Below are positions 46,131-57,090 of a stretch of 64,000 nt of DNA, one piece after another; the first letter of the stretch is position 1; each line of letters starts with the position of its first letter. Location: contig CM026426.1 in NCBI GenBank assembly GCA_014871385.1, forward strand, positions 94,532,238-94,596,237, in the 5' to 3' direction. The position numbers and the translations under genes are program-made. The notes under the pieces were generated by a model. That model was given only the letters and a program-made list of their open reading frames with translations. It searched no databases and was not told where the DNA came from. This stretch comes from Ceratodon purpureus. Lineage: Eukaryota > Streptophyta > Bryopsida > Pseudoditrichales > Ditrichaceae.

Positions 46131-47940
46131 AATCATTTTCAGGTACTGTAAGAGTCCCCTACCATGAATTTTTCAATCCCCGACTGTTCTGTATCCGAAT
46201 TTTACAGCTCTAATTGATAATTCAAGTATGCAAAATCGTTTCAAGACTTTAATTTTGTCTCTTCTAATTTTACAGTGCAGTTATAAGGCGATAAGCAACT
46301 ATGCAGTGTAATCGGAATTTCAAGAACTTGGACCTAGATATGAAGCAAACAAAATGATTCGGCTAAGCTTTGATCTGAATGAATTGGAGTATGTCTTTGT
46401 CTCAACCGAGGATCCTCGAGATTTGTTTAGCGAGGTAGTTATAATATTCAGTAGTACTTTATTGTTTACCAGTTTTGTATATGTTTGGTTCACGCGAGAA
46501 TGCAATGTGAGGAAATTGAACTCTACAAAACATTCAAAAATAGAGTGACGTAGTTTCATATCCTTTGTAAAGTGACCAGACATCGAAGTTTATTCCAGGT
46601 CAATATGGAATCCATATTTCAGTATGACGACTATCTCAATGCTGGCACTAAAGATGTTGTTCATAGAGACAATATAAATTTTGTTACGCAACGTAGTGAT
46701 AAATGAACTTGTTCAATATGGTTTATTGTCGCTTAGATTGTTCTATCCAGTGGAGGGTAATTGTGATGTTGGCACATTTTGATATCTACTTTGTAGTTAG
46801 TGAACATGTGATTCTCGTGAATCATATAAAGTTTTTTGAATTCTTTGTAAAGTGCATGTTACATGTATCCGTTTTTGAGACTAACAGTTCATTCCATAAA
46901 GTGTTAAACAGTGGTTGTTAGAATGTGCAAACAGCAGTGCACTCGAAGTCTTGACAGATTGTAGTCGAGCTTTCTATTATGTGAGAACTTAATGTGTGGC
47001 TTCAATTTCAGTGGCTGCATTTGTTTTTGTATAGTACAACCTTGAATAGAACACCAACTCAGAAGTATAGTTTTCACTGCTACCTGATCTATAACGGAAG
47101 AGGAGTATCGGGTGTGCTTTTTCAACTTCATTTCCAAGGTGAGATCTGTCTTTATATTTGCATATTTTCATACGCGGGAATAATCTAGGCAATGTAATGA
47201 TATAATTCATTCATAGTGCAATTCAGCTTTATACTACTTGAAAATGTGAGAACTTACCGAAGAATTAGAAATGATGCAGATCTGAAGCAACTACGATTTG
47301 AAGAAGAAGTACTTCGAAGTTCATTTTTTCTTAGAAGTTTTGTGATGGGATGAGAATACCATCAAAGGATTGCTAAAGACATTTTATGATGTAACAAGGG
47401 ACGGTAATCATTTTGTGATACTAAGGGCAGTCGCACACATATTAACCTGAAGTGCACAACTCTTTTAATGTCTCGCACCTGTCCTGGAGAAGCATAGTGT
47501 AGGAGTCGTAATGTGATAACTCGTCCGATCTAACAGAGTTTTTGAATTCCGTGGTAGTGTTTGTTTTCTATTTCAGGGGGAACAATTTATTAGATTATGG
47601 ATCAGAATCGAAATGGACAAACAAAATGTTGACAGTTAGGGAATCAGCATGGGCAAATATTTCCATACACAACGGATGAGTGCAACTAGCAAAGTGCAGA
47701 CGAAAATGGAGGAAAAATCTGGGATATTAAAAATATAGGTAAAGTCAGTGAAAATACACTTTACACTCAAGAACTGTTTGATAGTAGTAGAAATTTTTTT
47801 GAAGCGAGTTTAAGACATTCTATTTATGGCGCTTTCTATGTACAAGCGTATGGGATAAGCAATGTAGGTACTTAGTAACAGAATAGGAATGCAGTGGAGG
47901 TAAAAAATCGTCTGAATTTCGATTGAGTCTCGTGAGTGCT
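46131..47940. other. No gene recognised
   Basis: Stop-rich AT-rich DNA; possibly an intron if the 45-kb and 47.9-kb blocks are one gene. Confidence 0.35.
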
Positions 47941-47944
47941 AGAA

Positions 47945-48424
47945 ATGGACAGACTCGTAGAGAGCGTTGAGCGCTTACATTATGCAGAGACGGGGACATT
48001 GGTTGTACAACTAGAACTGAACACTTTACGATATGAAATGCGGTCCATAGATCCCCAAGAACTTCGAGAGGCATTGAGAGATGCGCAGGAGGAATATGAA
48101 AACGAGTTAGATGTTTTGCACAATCTCCTCTCACTGTTTGCCCCCACGCGTTACAGGCGGGGAGTAATTGATGTAGACAGAAGGCTGGGGAGGCAACTTG
48201 AGGACGTCATGGCCGCTAGAGCTGCGAAAGATGATGCACGCCAACGATGGTGGCGAGGTACGAGTCGTAGGGAGACGTTACGGGCACTGGTTACGCAAGC
48301 CGAGGCAGAACTTGAAAGTCTTAAGGCGGTGGAGCAGTTAACTAGAGAAGATTGCTATGAGCCAATTGTGCAAATGGCTAGCGTATGGACGAGTTGTCAG
48401 CGAAGAATAAGAAACGGGAGTTGA
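47945..48424 (+). CDS. Coiled-coil protein of about 159 residues, family unknown
   Basis: ATG at 47945 (MDRLVESVERLHY). Highly helical, charged sequence with heptads (LREALRDAQEEYENELDVLHNLL), a basic segment (TPRYR-like FAPTRYRRGV, RWWRGTSRRE) and a C-terminal helix (EQLTREDCYEPIVQMASVW). Stop TGA at 48422. The frame is intact. The sequence has strong coding character against its AT-rich surroundings. It lies between the tnp2-like gene and the putative CACTA right end, so it may be cargo of that element or the last exon of the preceding gene. Confidence 0.45.
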   Translation: MDRLVESVERLHYAETGTLVVQLELNTLRYEMRSIDPQELREALRDAQEEYENELDVLHNLLSLFAPTRYRRGVIDVDRRLGRQLEDVMAARAAKDDARQRWWRGTSRRETLRALVTQAEAELESLKAVEQLTREDCYEPIVQMASVWTSCQRRIRNGS

Positions 48425-50780
48425 AAAGCCTGTGAAGTACAGAGGTCGGTTTACATTGTGTTCATTTTAGTAGTTGATGTGTTACATAAAGTGGACACGG
48501 TGGTGAATATCAATTCAATAGACATTTTGTTGAATTTGTAATTGGGATACGTGTATGTTCACTTTCCCCTTTACCTCTTTCGTTGTCTCGTCTAAGCCAC
48601 CGGAATTTATTCCATCACGATTTGTAATTCGGATACGTTGTTTGGCTGTGTATGTATCTCTCATTTTCAAGTATGTATTGTATGGTTAGACCATAGTTTT
48701 GACGTTGCTTATATCATAAGTTCTAACTCCGCCTAGAATAAGGAACTAGTTTTAGTAGCCATGTCCATTTCTGTGTTGTTCATAATTGACTGGAGCCTGT
48801 GTTTCTAATCAAGGAACTGAATGTGCGATCGCAGGATCGAAATCAGTGGCAATGGAACAGCCCGTGTATGATCTCGCCTCGAACAAGACGGGGCTGACAG
48901 AGAGAATGAAGCCGAATGCTGGAAATATCATATTGGAGAGCATACCACAGAGAAGATCTCCTTGAAGGATCGATTTGGGAAGAACCTTTAGCTCCAAAAT
49001 GTTTGAAGATGTATTGGTGACAAATAACCCGAATGATTGAATGTAGATATTAGTCCAAGATTTCCTGATTTTAATTGCAATCTGTGGTTTTAGTGTTTGG
49101 AAAATCGTTTGGGTGTGACAGTGGTTCGTGTGAGGAATACCATTTCAGATTTCTTCTATAGATAGCTTTATAGTTCCAATATGTTTCATGCGTTCTGTTT
49201 ATCGTCCACAGACGTCGAAGCAATGTTTGAGCGTAGAATCTGAAATATTATTAGTGGCTTTCCTATGGTTTTGTTCTTGAAGGCCGACTCTTAAACTTCA
49301 TTGTGTTGAGGATATTCCATTAGTACATATGTTTTGGTGCATCCGCATTTGTAATAAACTGGGTTTTCTAAGATGTAATATTGTTATACCTGCGTAGATG
49401 AACATGATGGATGGTGTTTTAATTTTATTGTTTTTTTCCATACATGGAATGGCCAATGATGACTGGAAAACCATTTAGAACATCAATTTCAAGTCAACTC
49501 ATCTCATTTGTCATTTATGAACGCTATGTACAGTTTTTAACGTACAATTGAAAAGGTGTTTCTTTGATGGAGGGATGACTGCAAGGAAGCGATGAAGTGA
49601 AGAAATATCAATTGAGGACTGTTTCGAAGCTATAGACGAACATGAAGGTGAGTTTATCCATTACTGCCCTTTCACGTGATTTCATTTCTGTCTTGGATGA
49701 TTAGTGTCATTCGATTGAGTGGTGGAGAACTGACCGGAATAAGAAGAAAAAAATTGAACGAACCAAATTACTAGGTTTGAAATAGTTGTAGCTGTGAGTG
49801 CGCGCATGCAAGGGATTGTAATGGAAGTGGAGGTTTGTGGATGATGAGGTGTGTGAGTTGGTAGGTGTGCGATGTTGATAAATAACGCATGTAATTTCTG
49901 AACATGTAGTGAGCACGGATTGACAATGAGTGAGGAGGCAAGAAGACAAACAAAGCATGATTGGTTTGATGGTGGTGCAATGGTGGCGACAGCGTGTTCA
50001 CCAAGAAGGTGTGTAATATAAATGGCGAAAGGTGCCTTCATATTCAATATGACTTTTGTTGAAAACATAGCTACGTCATAATAAAATCCGAATGCTAATT
50101 CCTGTAGTATGGAGAGGTACGATTCACCTAAAGACTTAAAGATGGGAAGAACTGCTCAATGTAAAAAGTGAGGTGCATGTTTGACTGCTAATGTGTTACT
50201 GAATAAGTAGATGAAGACATTCAACTATATTTTTTGTATTCGGCCACAAGCGACCTCTGTGAGCAATACAGAGGAATGAACTAACAGCATGGAAAGAGTA
50301 CGCGGCTTCAGCAAATATGTATGTTTTGCATTTAACATCTTGGTATAGAAAAACAATTTACATAAGCCGATGTATACCTTCTAATGTCCGTTAAGTAATC
50401 TAGTCATTGTATTACCATGGAGATAATATGGTTTCCCTGTTCACATACAAATCGTGAGTACAGGTAACCTTAATTTATATCCGGTAGTGTATCAAAACAA
50501 GTAACAAGATTGTCATGTGATAGAGTGAGAGTCAATAATACAACCCTGCAAGAGCTAAAATCCGAGTAATTAATTATGTCTATGTATGAACTAATTCCGG
50601 TAAGCTGAGGGTGTAATATGGTGTCATCTTTCGACTAACCAAGGTGCTTCTTAAAAAAAATGACACTATCTGATTCGGTAGAGGTTAAGAACAGCAGTGA
50701 GCGGTGAAGAGAGATCCAAGATGTTTACAACCACTATCAGTGTGAAGAGTTCACTAACAAAATTTGTGTTGTTCACGCAG
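48425..50780. other. No gene recognised
   Basis: AT-rich, with scattered short frames of no protein character. A minus-strand frame at 49682-50068 is Ser/Thr/His-rich and looks like chance. Confidence 0.4.
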
Positions 50781-50802
50781 TATTCAGTAGAAGCAGGCAC
50801 GG

Positions 50803-51240
50803 TCAACGACGGTACAAGGGGACGAAGTGATTTCTCTGGAACTCGTTGCTGGCAATGCTCTCCGGAGGGAGACTTGACTGCGGGCTAGAAGCAGAGTCGT
50901 TGGAGGTCGAGTGCTCCGGAGAATGTCCCCATGATGTCTGATTTTGGTGACCTCCTCTTTCGACGCTATTTTTGACCAGTCGTGGATGTGTGCCGCAGCT
51001 TCCTTGACGGTCCCAAACTGCGTGTTGTTTGTCAAAGTAGTCAAAAAAGTGGAGACCGGATGCGTTGCCGAGGTGCACCATCTCCTCGTGACAATCGCTG
51101 TTCCAACGGAACTCATTGGAGAACATAATGAAGTGTCCAATAGCGGGAACATTTGGATACTCAAGCTTATAGCTTCGCTTGAGATGATGAACTTCTGCAA
51201 GCCAAGAGAGCACAGCCTCTTTATCCATCACTCTAAAAAG
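50803..51240 (-). CDS. Uncharacterised minus-strand exon near the CACTA right end
   Basis: From ATG 51228 (MDKEAVLSWLAEVHHLKRS) about 140 codons with good protein character (FIMFSNEFRWNSDCHEEMVHLG, LHFFDYFDKQHAVWD), then a Ser/Gln/Pro-rich tail to the stop at 50803. The frame stays open about 45 codons further upstream. I do not recognise it. It may be a fourth gene of the CACTA-type region, or a relic. Confidence 0.35.
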   Translation of the reverse strand, partial: LFRVMDKEAVLSWLAEVHHLKRSYKLEYPNVPAIGHFIMFSNEFRWNSDCHEEMVHLGNASGLHFFDYFDKQHAVWDRQGSCGTHPRLVKNSVERGGHQNQTSWGHSPEHSTSNDSASSPQSSLPPESIASNEFQRNHFVPLYRR

Positions 51241-51363
51241 AAACTGTATGGAAGACAAGTGCCGCCATAAAGAGCAAAAAGAAGGCATGCAATGTACACT
51301 ACAATCGGAGGTAAGGAACTGTTTTGAAAACCATAATGCCAATGAGGGAAGCAAGTCTTTCAA

Positions 51364-52000
51364 GCGTAAAAAAGATTGAGTTAGAGCAGAGTGAATGAAG
51401 AGTGTAGATAAGAGTACTTACTTTCAGAGTTCTTTTTGATTAACTAAGTAGATTATTGGGAGTGTAATTCTTAGGTGTACAGCAGAAGATTTTTTTGTTG
51501 TACAAATGTAAGGATTGAAGGACGTCCAAATCTGTCGTTCTCAGCACATGTGACACTGAATATCTATGAGGTAGAGTAGAACATCAAGGACTTGGCAGCT
51601 TCTCACAAACACATGTGAGTGAACACAAATGGGATTATAGTAATGACGTGTATCTCGAAGAGTGATGAAACCGGTTCTATGTTAGTGTCAGTGTAGGTTT
51701 TCTTCCGTAGCCGCGTCATGTAAGGGTGAATCTATGAAACGTACACTCAATTCTAACCAGTGTAATGCTGTGGAGGTATGACCAAACTGAGGACAGTAGG
51801 TGTTCAAAGATTTTAGGGGTCATATCTACAGTCATACTTTCTGCCTGCATAGATACCTCGTAAATAGCCAGGAGTCACCATAATGTTCGAACGGGAGCTC
51901 CAGGTTGAAGATCACGAGGACAGCTCATGCACCAATATATATTTCGATATCCACACATTAATGAAGATGTCAGGATATCAATTAAGCTGCGAACATGAAA
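51364..52000. other. No gene recognised
   Basis: No protein-like frame. It would be the subterminal region of the CACTA-like element if the terminus at 52205 is right. Confidence 0.4.
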
Positions 52001-52059
52001 GCGACGGGAGAGAGTCGACATAGTAACTCGAAACTGAAATTTTCACAGCGTGAAACCCC

Positions 52060-52205
52060 GAATTCGCTGTTTGCTTGACACGACACTGCCGTGACTCCCA
52101 GTTCCAACTAATTTCCCCTTCCGTCGTTTTAAGTGACTCGAAAGACCTACAGCGGACACAGTGTCGTTTACAGGGACCCCTCTCAGGACCGGATTCCTAC
52201 TAGTG
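52060..52205 (+). mobile_element. Putative CACTA right terminus
   Basis: The reverse complement starts CACTAGTAGGAATCCGGTCC and continues with GC-rich subterminal sequence (ACGACACTGTGTCCGCTG, later CACGGCAGTGTCGTGTC) containing repeated ACACTGTG/CAGTGTCGTG words. This is the layout of plant CACTA ends and contrasts with the AT-rich flank after 52205. The three bases after TAGTG are TAG. No matching left end was found near 28 kb, so element limits stay open. Confidence 0.45.
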
Positions 52206-52520
52206 TAGAATGTAATAATAATGGAAAAATCAACAAATAAAAAGATAGAATGAGAGATAAATCATGGATTAAATGCCATCAAATGTGATGAACGACATAG
52301 TCTCCAATGGATTGACGCATACAAAATTTTTGAATTAATCAATGCGAAAAGAGAGGAAATGAACACAAAGTGCTCTAATTTAAACAAAATTACACTAATT
52401 CCAAAATCTCCTACTAATCTAATTATCTATGCCTTTTGCTACTATTTCTATTTTAATATGATATTACAAAATGTTCTCATTAGTAATTGACCTCCATCTC
52501 ATCGCGTACTCAGCTGCTTA
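52206..52520. other. AT-rich spacer, nothing seen
   Basis: No gene or repeat recognised. Confidence 0.4.
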
Positions 52521-52555
52521 GTCTAGCATCGTAACATCGTTTATTTGTGCATGAA

Positions 52556-53010
52556 AATGCAATGAACAACTTTTTGGTGGAAGTCCGGCGCAATCTATCA
52601 GGTGCGTGCGTATGGGCACGCTCAAAGGAGGAACTAGCACCAAAATGAAATGAGCAACTTCTAGTAGAAGTCCAGTGCAAGCTATCGGGCGCTTGCGGAC
52701 GGCCGCGCGCAAAGGAAGAGCAAGCACCAAATTGAAATGAACAACTTCTTGGTCGAAGTCCCTCGCGAGCTCTCGGGAGCGTGCAGACCGGCGCGAGCAC
52801 TTGGGCACGTATATATGAGAGCGCGCGATTAAAAAAAAAATAAAAAAAAATTAATAAATAAATAAAAATTCTTACAAGCTCGCGCCCAAGTACTTGCGCG
52901 CAAGTGGAAGTAGCACCAAAATGAGATAAACAACTTCTTAATAGAAGTCGTGTGCGAGCTCTTGGGTGCGCCCACATGCATGCGCCCGTCCGCGCGCGCC
53001 CACTTCTGTT
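52556..53010. repeat. GC-rich tandem repeat, four copies of about 88 bp
   Basis: Copies start near 52564, 52652, 52739 and 52928 with the core RAACAACTTCTTGGTNGAAG followed by CGCGAGCTCTCGGGCGCGTGCG. The third and fourth are separated by an A-rich insert (52829-52868) flanked by partly inverted GCGAGCACTTGGGCAC words. Cysteine/arginine-rich minus-strand frames here are composition artefacts. Confidence 0.75.
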
Positions 53011-53168
53011 AGTATCCCGATCCTAGACTCAAGCTATGCATACAAATGGATGCACACGAACATACAATTAGCGTTTTTTTAACAAGCGAAATAAAGCCTA
53101 ATGGCAAAATTGAATCACCCAAATCTTGAAAAGTGCAGAAAACAGAGTTAATTGAGAAAGTTAAAGTG

Positions 53169-53453
53169 CTAGAAATTACTTGAGATATGTGGTGCAATCG
53201 CCACCGTTCGATCACACTTGCTGGTCACTTCGCCAGCATGAAACGTGATGAGTGCCCCGCTGTTGTGGGGGATGGAGCCATTTGGCGGCATAATTCTACA
53301 AGACTTAGTGGGCTTGGTGCCTGCTGGCTTCGATGTGACTTGGAGCAAATCCCCTTCTTCCACATGTATGTCGCTGAGACGTGAAGTGCTCATGAGCCCC
53401 CTTGTCGCCTGATCATATTCTACTTGAGGGCGGAAGTTCTCATTGTTTTTCAT
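53169..53453 (-). pseudogene. Possible VAP/MSP-domain fragment
   Basis: A minus-strand frame reads LLQVTSKPAG...KSCRIMPPNGSIPHNSGALITFHA. This resembles the strand pair of the major-sperm-protein domain of VAP27 proteins (K-Y-C-V-R-P-N-x-G-x-I-x-P). VAP27 tethers ER to other membranes. The N-terminal half of the domain is absent and there is no transmembrane tail, so this is a fragment at best. By-eye resemblance only. Confidence 0.25.
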
Positions 53454-53455
53454 TG

Positions 53456-53960
53456 TTCAAGATTTCTTGAAATCTCTTGTGTTGCGGGTCCTTGTGATGT
53501 GGTGTGCTGAAGAGCGGGATGAGCGATCATGGGTGGGAATGGAAGGAGGTTTAGAATAGTATTTTCTGAGGGTTTTGGACGGTGGGGATTTTTTGGGCTT
53601 ATTGGATTGTTCGCAATCTTGTGCACGATTTTTGTGCTTGGAGTTTCTTCACTATGTTTTTCTCCGCTGGGTTGGTCCGTTGCATCAATTGTCAGAGGAG
53701 AACTGTACGAAGTTTGGTTTGCACATGAAGTGTTTTGAGCCCTCGTACAATTGGGATTCTGTTACGGCGTTGTGAACTTGTGACTTCTCCGTGGGTTGCT
53801 TCGCCAAGGCGGACGAGCGACCACTTGTTTCAAGGGGGGTTTTGTGTCTCTCCAACTCGGTACCACCTAACTTGCTTTGTGTTTTTTTAAAACCTGTAAT
53901 TCGGTTCACTGATTTTACAACGTCGTTGAAAAATTTTCAATCGTCCGAGAGTCAGGCTAA
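53456..53960. other. No gene recognised
   Basis: Stop-rich, and the reading frames lack protein character. Likely 5' flank of the hAT-like relic. Confidence 0.35.
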
Positions 53961-53967
53961 ACTTGCA

Positions 53968-56652
53968 ATGGCTTCTCCAGGATCAGCTCTCTTTTGTTAT
54001 TACAACCGATTTCCAGTGACTAGGTCTTCGTCGTCGACTGGAGTCACTCCTACACTCCCAACTAACGGAACTTCAATGTCAAGCACAAGTGAGTCTGTGG
54101 CTGGATGTTTTAGTGCGGGAAAGAGTCATTCTGTATGTGCTAATCCTCGAAAGAGGAAGGTGAAGGGTGCTGAGGGCCACCGTTGGAGGTCAAACCCTGC
54201 TGTGAGGCTTCTGAATTCTATGCGGACATTGTTCCTGCATGCAGCGCACCATGCACATCAAAGTTCGTCAGAGATGTTATCCTCCTGTCATCGGACGGGT
54301 GTGCAACTGGCACGCACAGTGAATCTAACGCGTGCACTGTCTCCGAAGGTTCAGTGGTTTGCACGGGGGTTGATACAGTTAAGTTGCACGTTTTTGACGA
54401 GATGGACGATCTGTCTGACGACGATGTCGAGGTGGATGTGAGAGAAAAGGTGTCGAAGAAAAACTACGACGCTACTCGAAAGTTTCAAGAGACTTGGAGC
54501 GCTAAACTACCGTGGGCGGAGCTTTTCTGCGGTTCTGACAGACTATTTCAGTCAGTGAAGTGTCGTGTGTATTCGCAGATCACAGGAAAACCTAAAATAC
54601 TCGGACCTAAATGGGATACATTAGTGAAGCACAGCAGGAAGAGGAGGGCGACGAAAGACGGCATCAAGAAAGGCCAGTGGTACGTGGCGAAGAACTGTAA
54701 ACACTTGCGGTATGAGCGGCTCTGTGCGGCAAGAAATTCCGTGACGGTGGCGGAGCAACTAGTTATGGTGAAGGGCGAACGAGCTCAAAAGAGGTTGCGG
54801 TTTGCAACTCTTTTGCACCTCCTCCAGGAAGGGAGACCAATGCTTGAGTATGCGGCCTTGGTGCCGCTTTTAAATTTCCTGGAAGTGCCGAAGATGCCGC
54901 TGCGGCATTGGTCCAATAGTGTGGGCTAGGCGATGGCGGAGTGTCTACACCACCAGATGCAGCGAAAGACAAAGGAAGTTATGGCGAAGGCCCGTTTCTT
55001 TTCTGTGACTTGTGACAAGGTTACAACCCTTGACACATAGTCGTGGATATCCATTCACGGATATGTCTGCAAGGATTGGGGGCGGAAGGCGATGCTTCTT
55101 TCTTTGGAGCGAGTCGTGGATGGTGGTGGCAGCGACAATCTAACCAGGACATCGTGAAGGCGCTAAAGAACGAAGTCGGGTTGAAGGAAGCAGACCTGGT
55201 ATTGTGGTTTGCCTCCTTCAGAGCAGGTGTGTTAATTTCTAACTCTCTATCATTTACTGCTCATGTTGTTTGATCATGTTGCTGCAATGTTGTGCAGGAC
55301 ATATTGTGTTGTTTAGGACTTGATGTTTAGGATGGTGTTCATGTGATGTTGCTCATGTTGAGGGAGGGTTTTGGGTTAAGATGCTGCTTGGCTGAGTTCT
55401 GATTCTGCACTGTTTGGAAATGCTGTGCAGATGGTGTGAGCACGTTTCCGGGGAAAAAAAATGGAGTGGTCAATCAATTGAAGAGCAACTACGCATCGCG
55501 CCTCCTTGGCATACACAGCATGGTACGTATATCCATTTAATATCAATTAATTCTCTCTTGCTTGCGGAGTTGATGCAACCTGAACTGGTCAGGTTATTTC
55601 CCTCCTCTGTCTGGAACTTTGGCGTCAGTAACTCAGGATGTTGGAGCTTAGACTGTACCTTGTTCGAGGATGTCTATAGGCTCATAGGACAAACTTAGCG
55701 CTCAGAACCCTTAGTGCCTTACCTGTGGTAGAGCGCATTGAGATCATGCTGACATCCTTCCACGCCTTTTTTGCCAAGTCACCAAAGAGACACTTAGAGA
55801 TTGTGAAGCTTGCGGAGTTAATGGAGTCCAAAGGACTGAAGATTCTGAAAAACGTAAAAACGAGGTGGATCTCAATGTTATCACCGGCCGTGCGTGTGAT
55901 GAGTGAGTACTGACCTCTCCTCGTTAAGATGTTGGTTGATGTTGTTTGGTCTGTGGAAGATGGCCTTGGCAGCAAGGCAAAGATCGATAAGAAACTCATG
56001 GAAATTGCACAGAAAAAAATTGTAACACTTGACTGTGTGCAGATGTTACTTGGGCTATCGGGCTTCCTGCCTCTTCTGAAGTGCGTACACAACTTGATGC
56101 AGTTCGCACAAGCTCGAGACATTTTTGTCTGCGACTATGTGTCCGCAATTCCGATGTGCATATCAGGGGGCTTCTAACATGGACATTGTTGAGGTCACAC
56201 CTACCGTGGACCCTGTTCACGGTGCCTCTCCCGGGGTGAAGTCTAAAGGGAAAGAGGCGGTTCCTATCCTGTCCATTTCCAAGCTAGATGAGCAGGCTTG
56301 TATGTTTAAGATCGCAATGAAAGAGAATTGCCATGTTGCCATGCAGGGGGATTTGCCTCTGAATCCCTTGATTCGTCTATGGCGCCGCATAGAGGCAACC
56401 TCCTTACTTCGGCACAAGCTGTCAAAGTACATGAAAGTCGTGGAACTAGATGTGGTCACTGTCCTCGGGTCTGTCGAAGATGAGCGCACTTTCTCCACTT
56501 TGACCTTCATAATAAACAAGCTCCGTAACCGCCTATCTACACACCTGCCCCTCGTGGTTGGGATGCATGCCCAAGAGTTCTACTCCCTCGATGACTTCCC
56601 ATACGATGCTACATATGAAGAGTGGAAGCAATCTGTGAGGAAGGGAGAATAA
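53968..56652 (+). pseudogene. hAT-like transposase with TTF/BED-type finger, decayed
   Basis: The relic begins MASPGSALFCYY and shifts frame near 54180. It then reads KKNYDATRKFQETWSAKLPWAELF and VKCRVYSQITGKPKILGPKWDTLVKH, a zinc-finger-like segment in which the expected second Cys is Tyr. After a TAG at 54927 come FFSVTCDKVTTLDT and AMLLSLERVVDGGGSDNLT (RNase-H-like region), a DGVSTFPGKK block near 55435, then FFAKSPKRHLEIVKLAELMESKG and LKNVKTRWISMLSPAVRVMSEY, a TGA near 55913, and GLSGFLPLLKCVHNLMQFAQARDIFVCDY. The end (56400-56590) has VEDERTFSTLTFIINKLRNRL, the hAT C-terminal dimerisation signature (S-x-x-E-R-x-F-S). At least four stops and several frameshifts make it dead. No terminal repeats were found. 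Confidence 0.7.
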
Positions 56653-57090
56653 CTATTCTGCTATTGTTTCACTTGTGCAGGAAAACCGATGTTGTATGAT
56701 GAAACCCGGTAGGCTAGACGTTTGTCTGGCCTAAACCGTGGAACAAGCCGGTTCAGCACACTTTCCCTCCCAAGTCCGAATTTTTCATCAGTTCTGGTTG
56801 ATTTTCCATAGTCCTATTGTCTTGTGTGTCCAGATTGCCTGCCTTTGACATGTATCCTCATGTCGTCGTTGCATGACGGTTGCCTTTCCTCCATAGTGTT
56901 TTGTTTAGTATTGTTGGTGCTGCTTACATGTGCTGAACATAGCTTCCGCCTTTGCTAGGTGCTTGTTGTCTTTGGTCATGGACATGCTTTCGTTTACTGA
57001 ACATGGTTTGCCTTTTGCTCTGATTTGGTGCTTTTAGGTTCCAATTGTTTGTGCGGTTATCATAAACTTCCCTTAATCCAAATGTTTGAG
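56653..57090. other. 3' flank of the hAT-like relic; nothing recognised
   Basis: T-rich with no open frame of interest. Confidence 0.4.

Noticed and set aside
49682..50068. Minus-strand Ser/Thr/His-rich frames
   Set aside because: Three overlapping frames of similar length with no domain, start context or splice sites.
53529..53775. Short hydrophobic 'membrane protein' frame
   Set aside because: Only about 70 codons, overlapped by another frame, no conserved motif.
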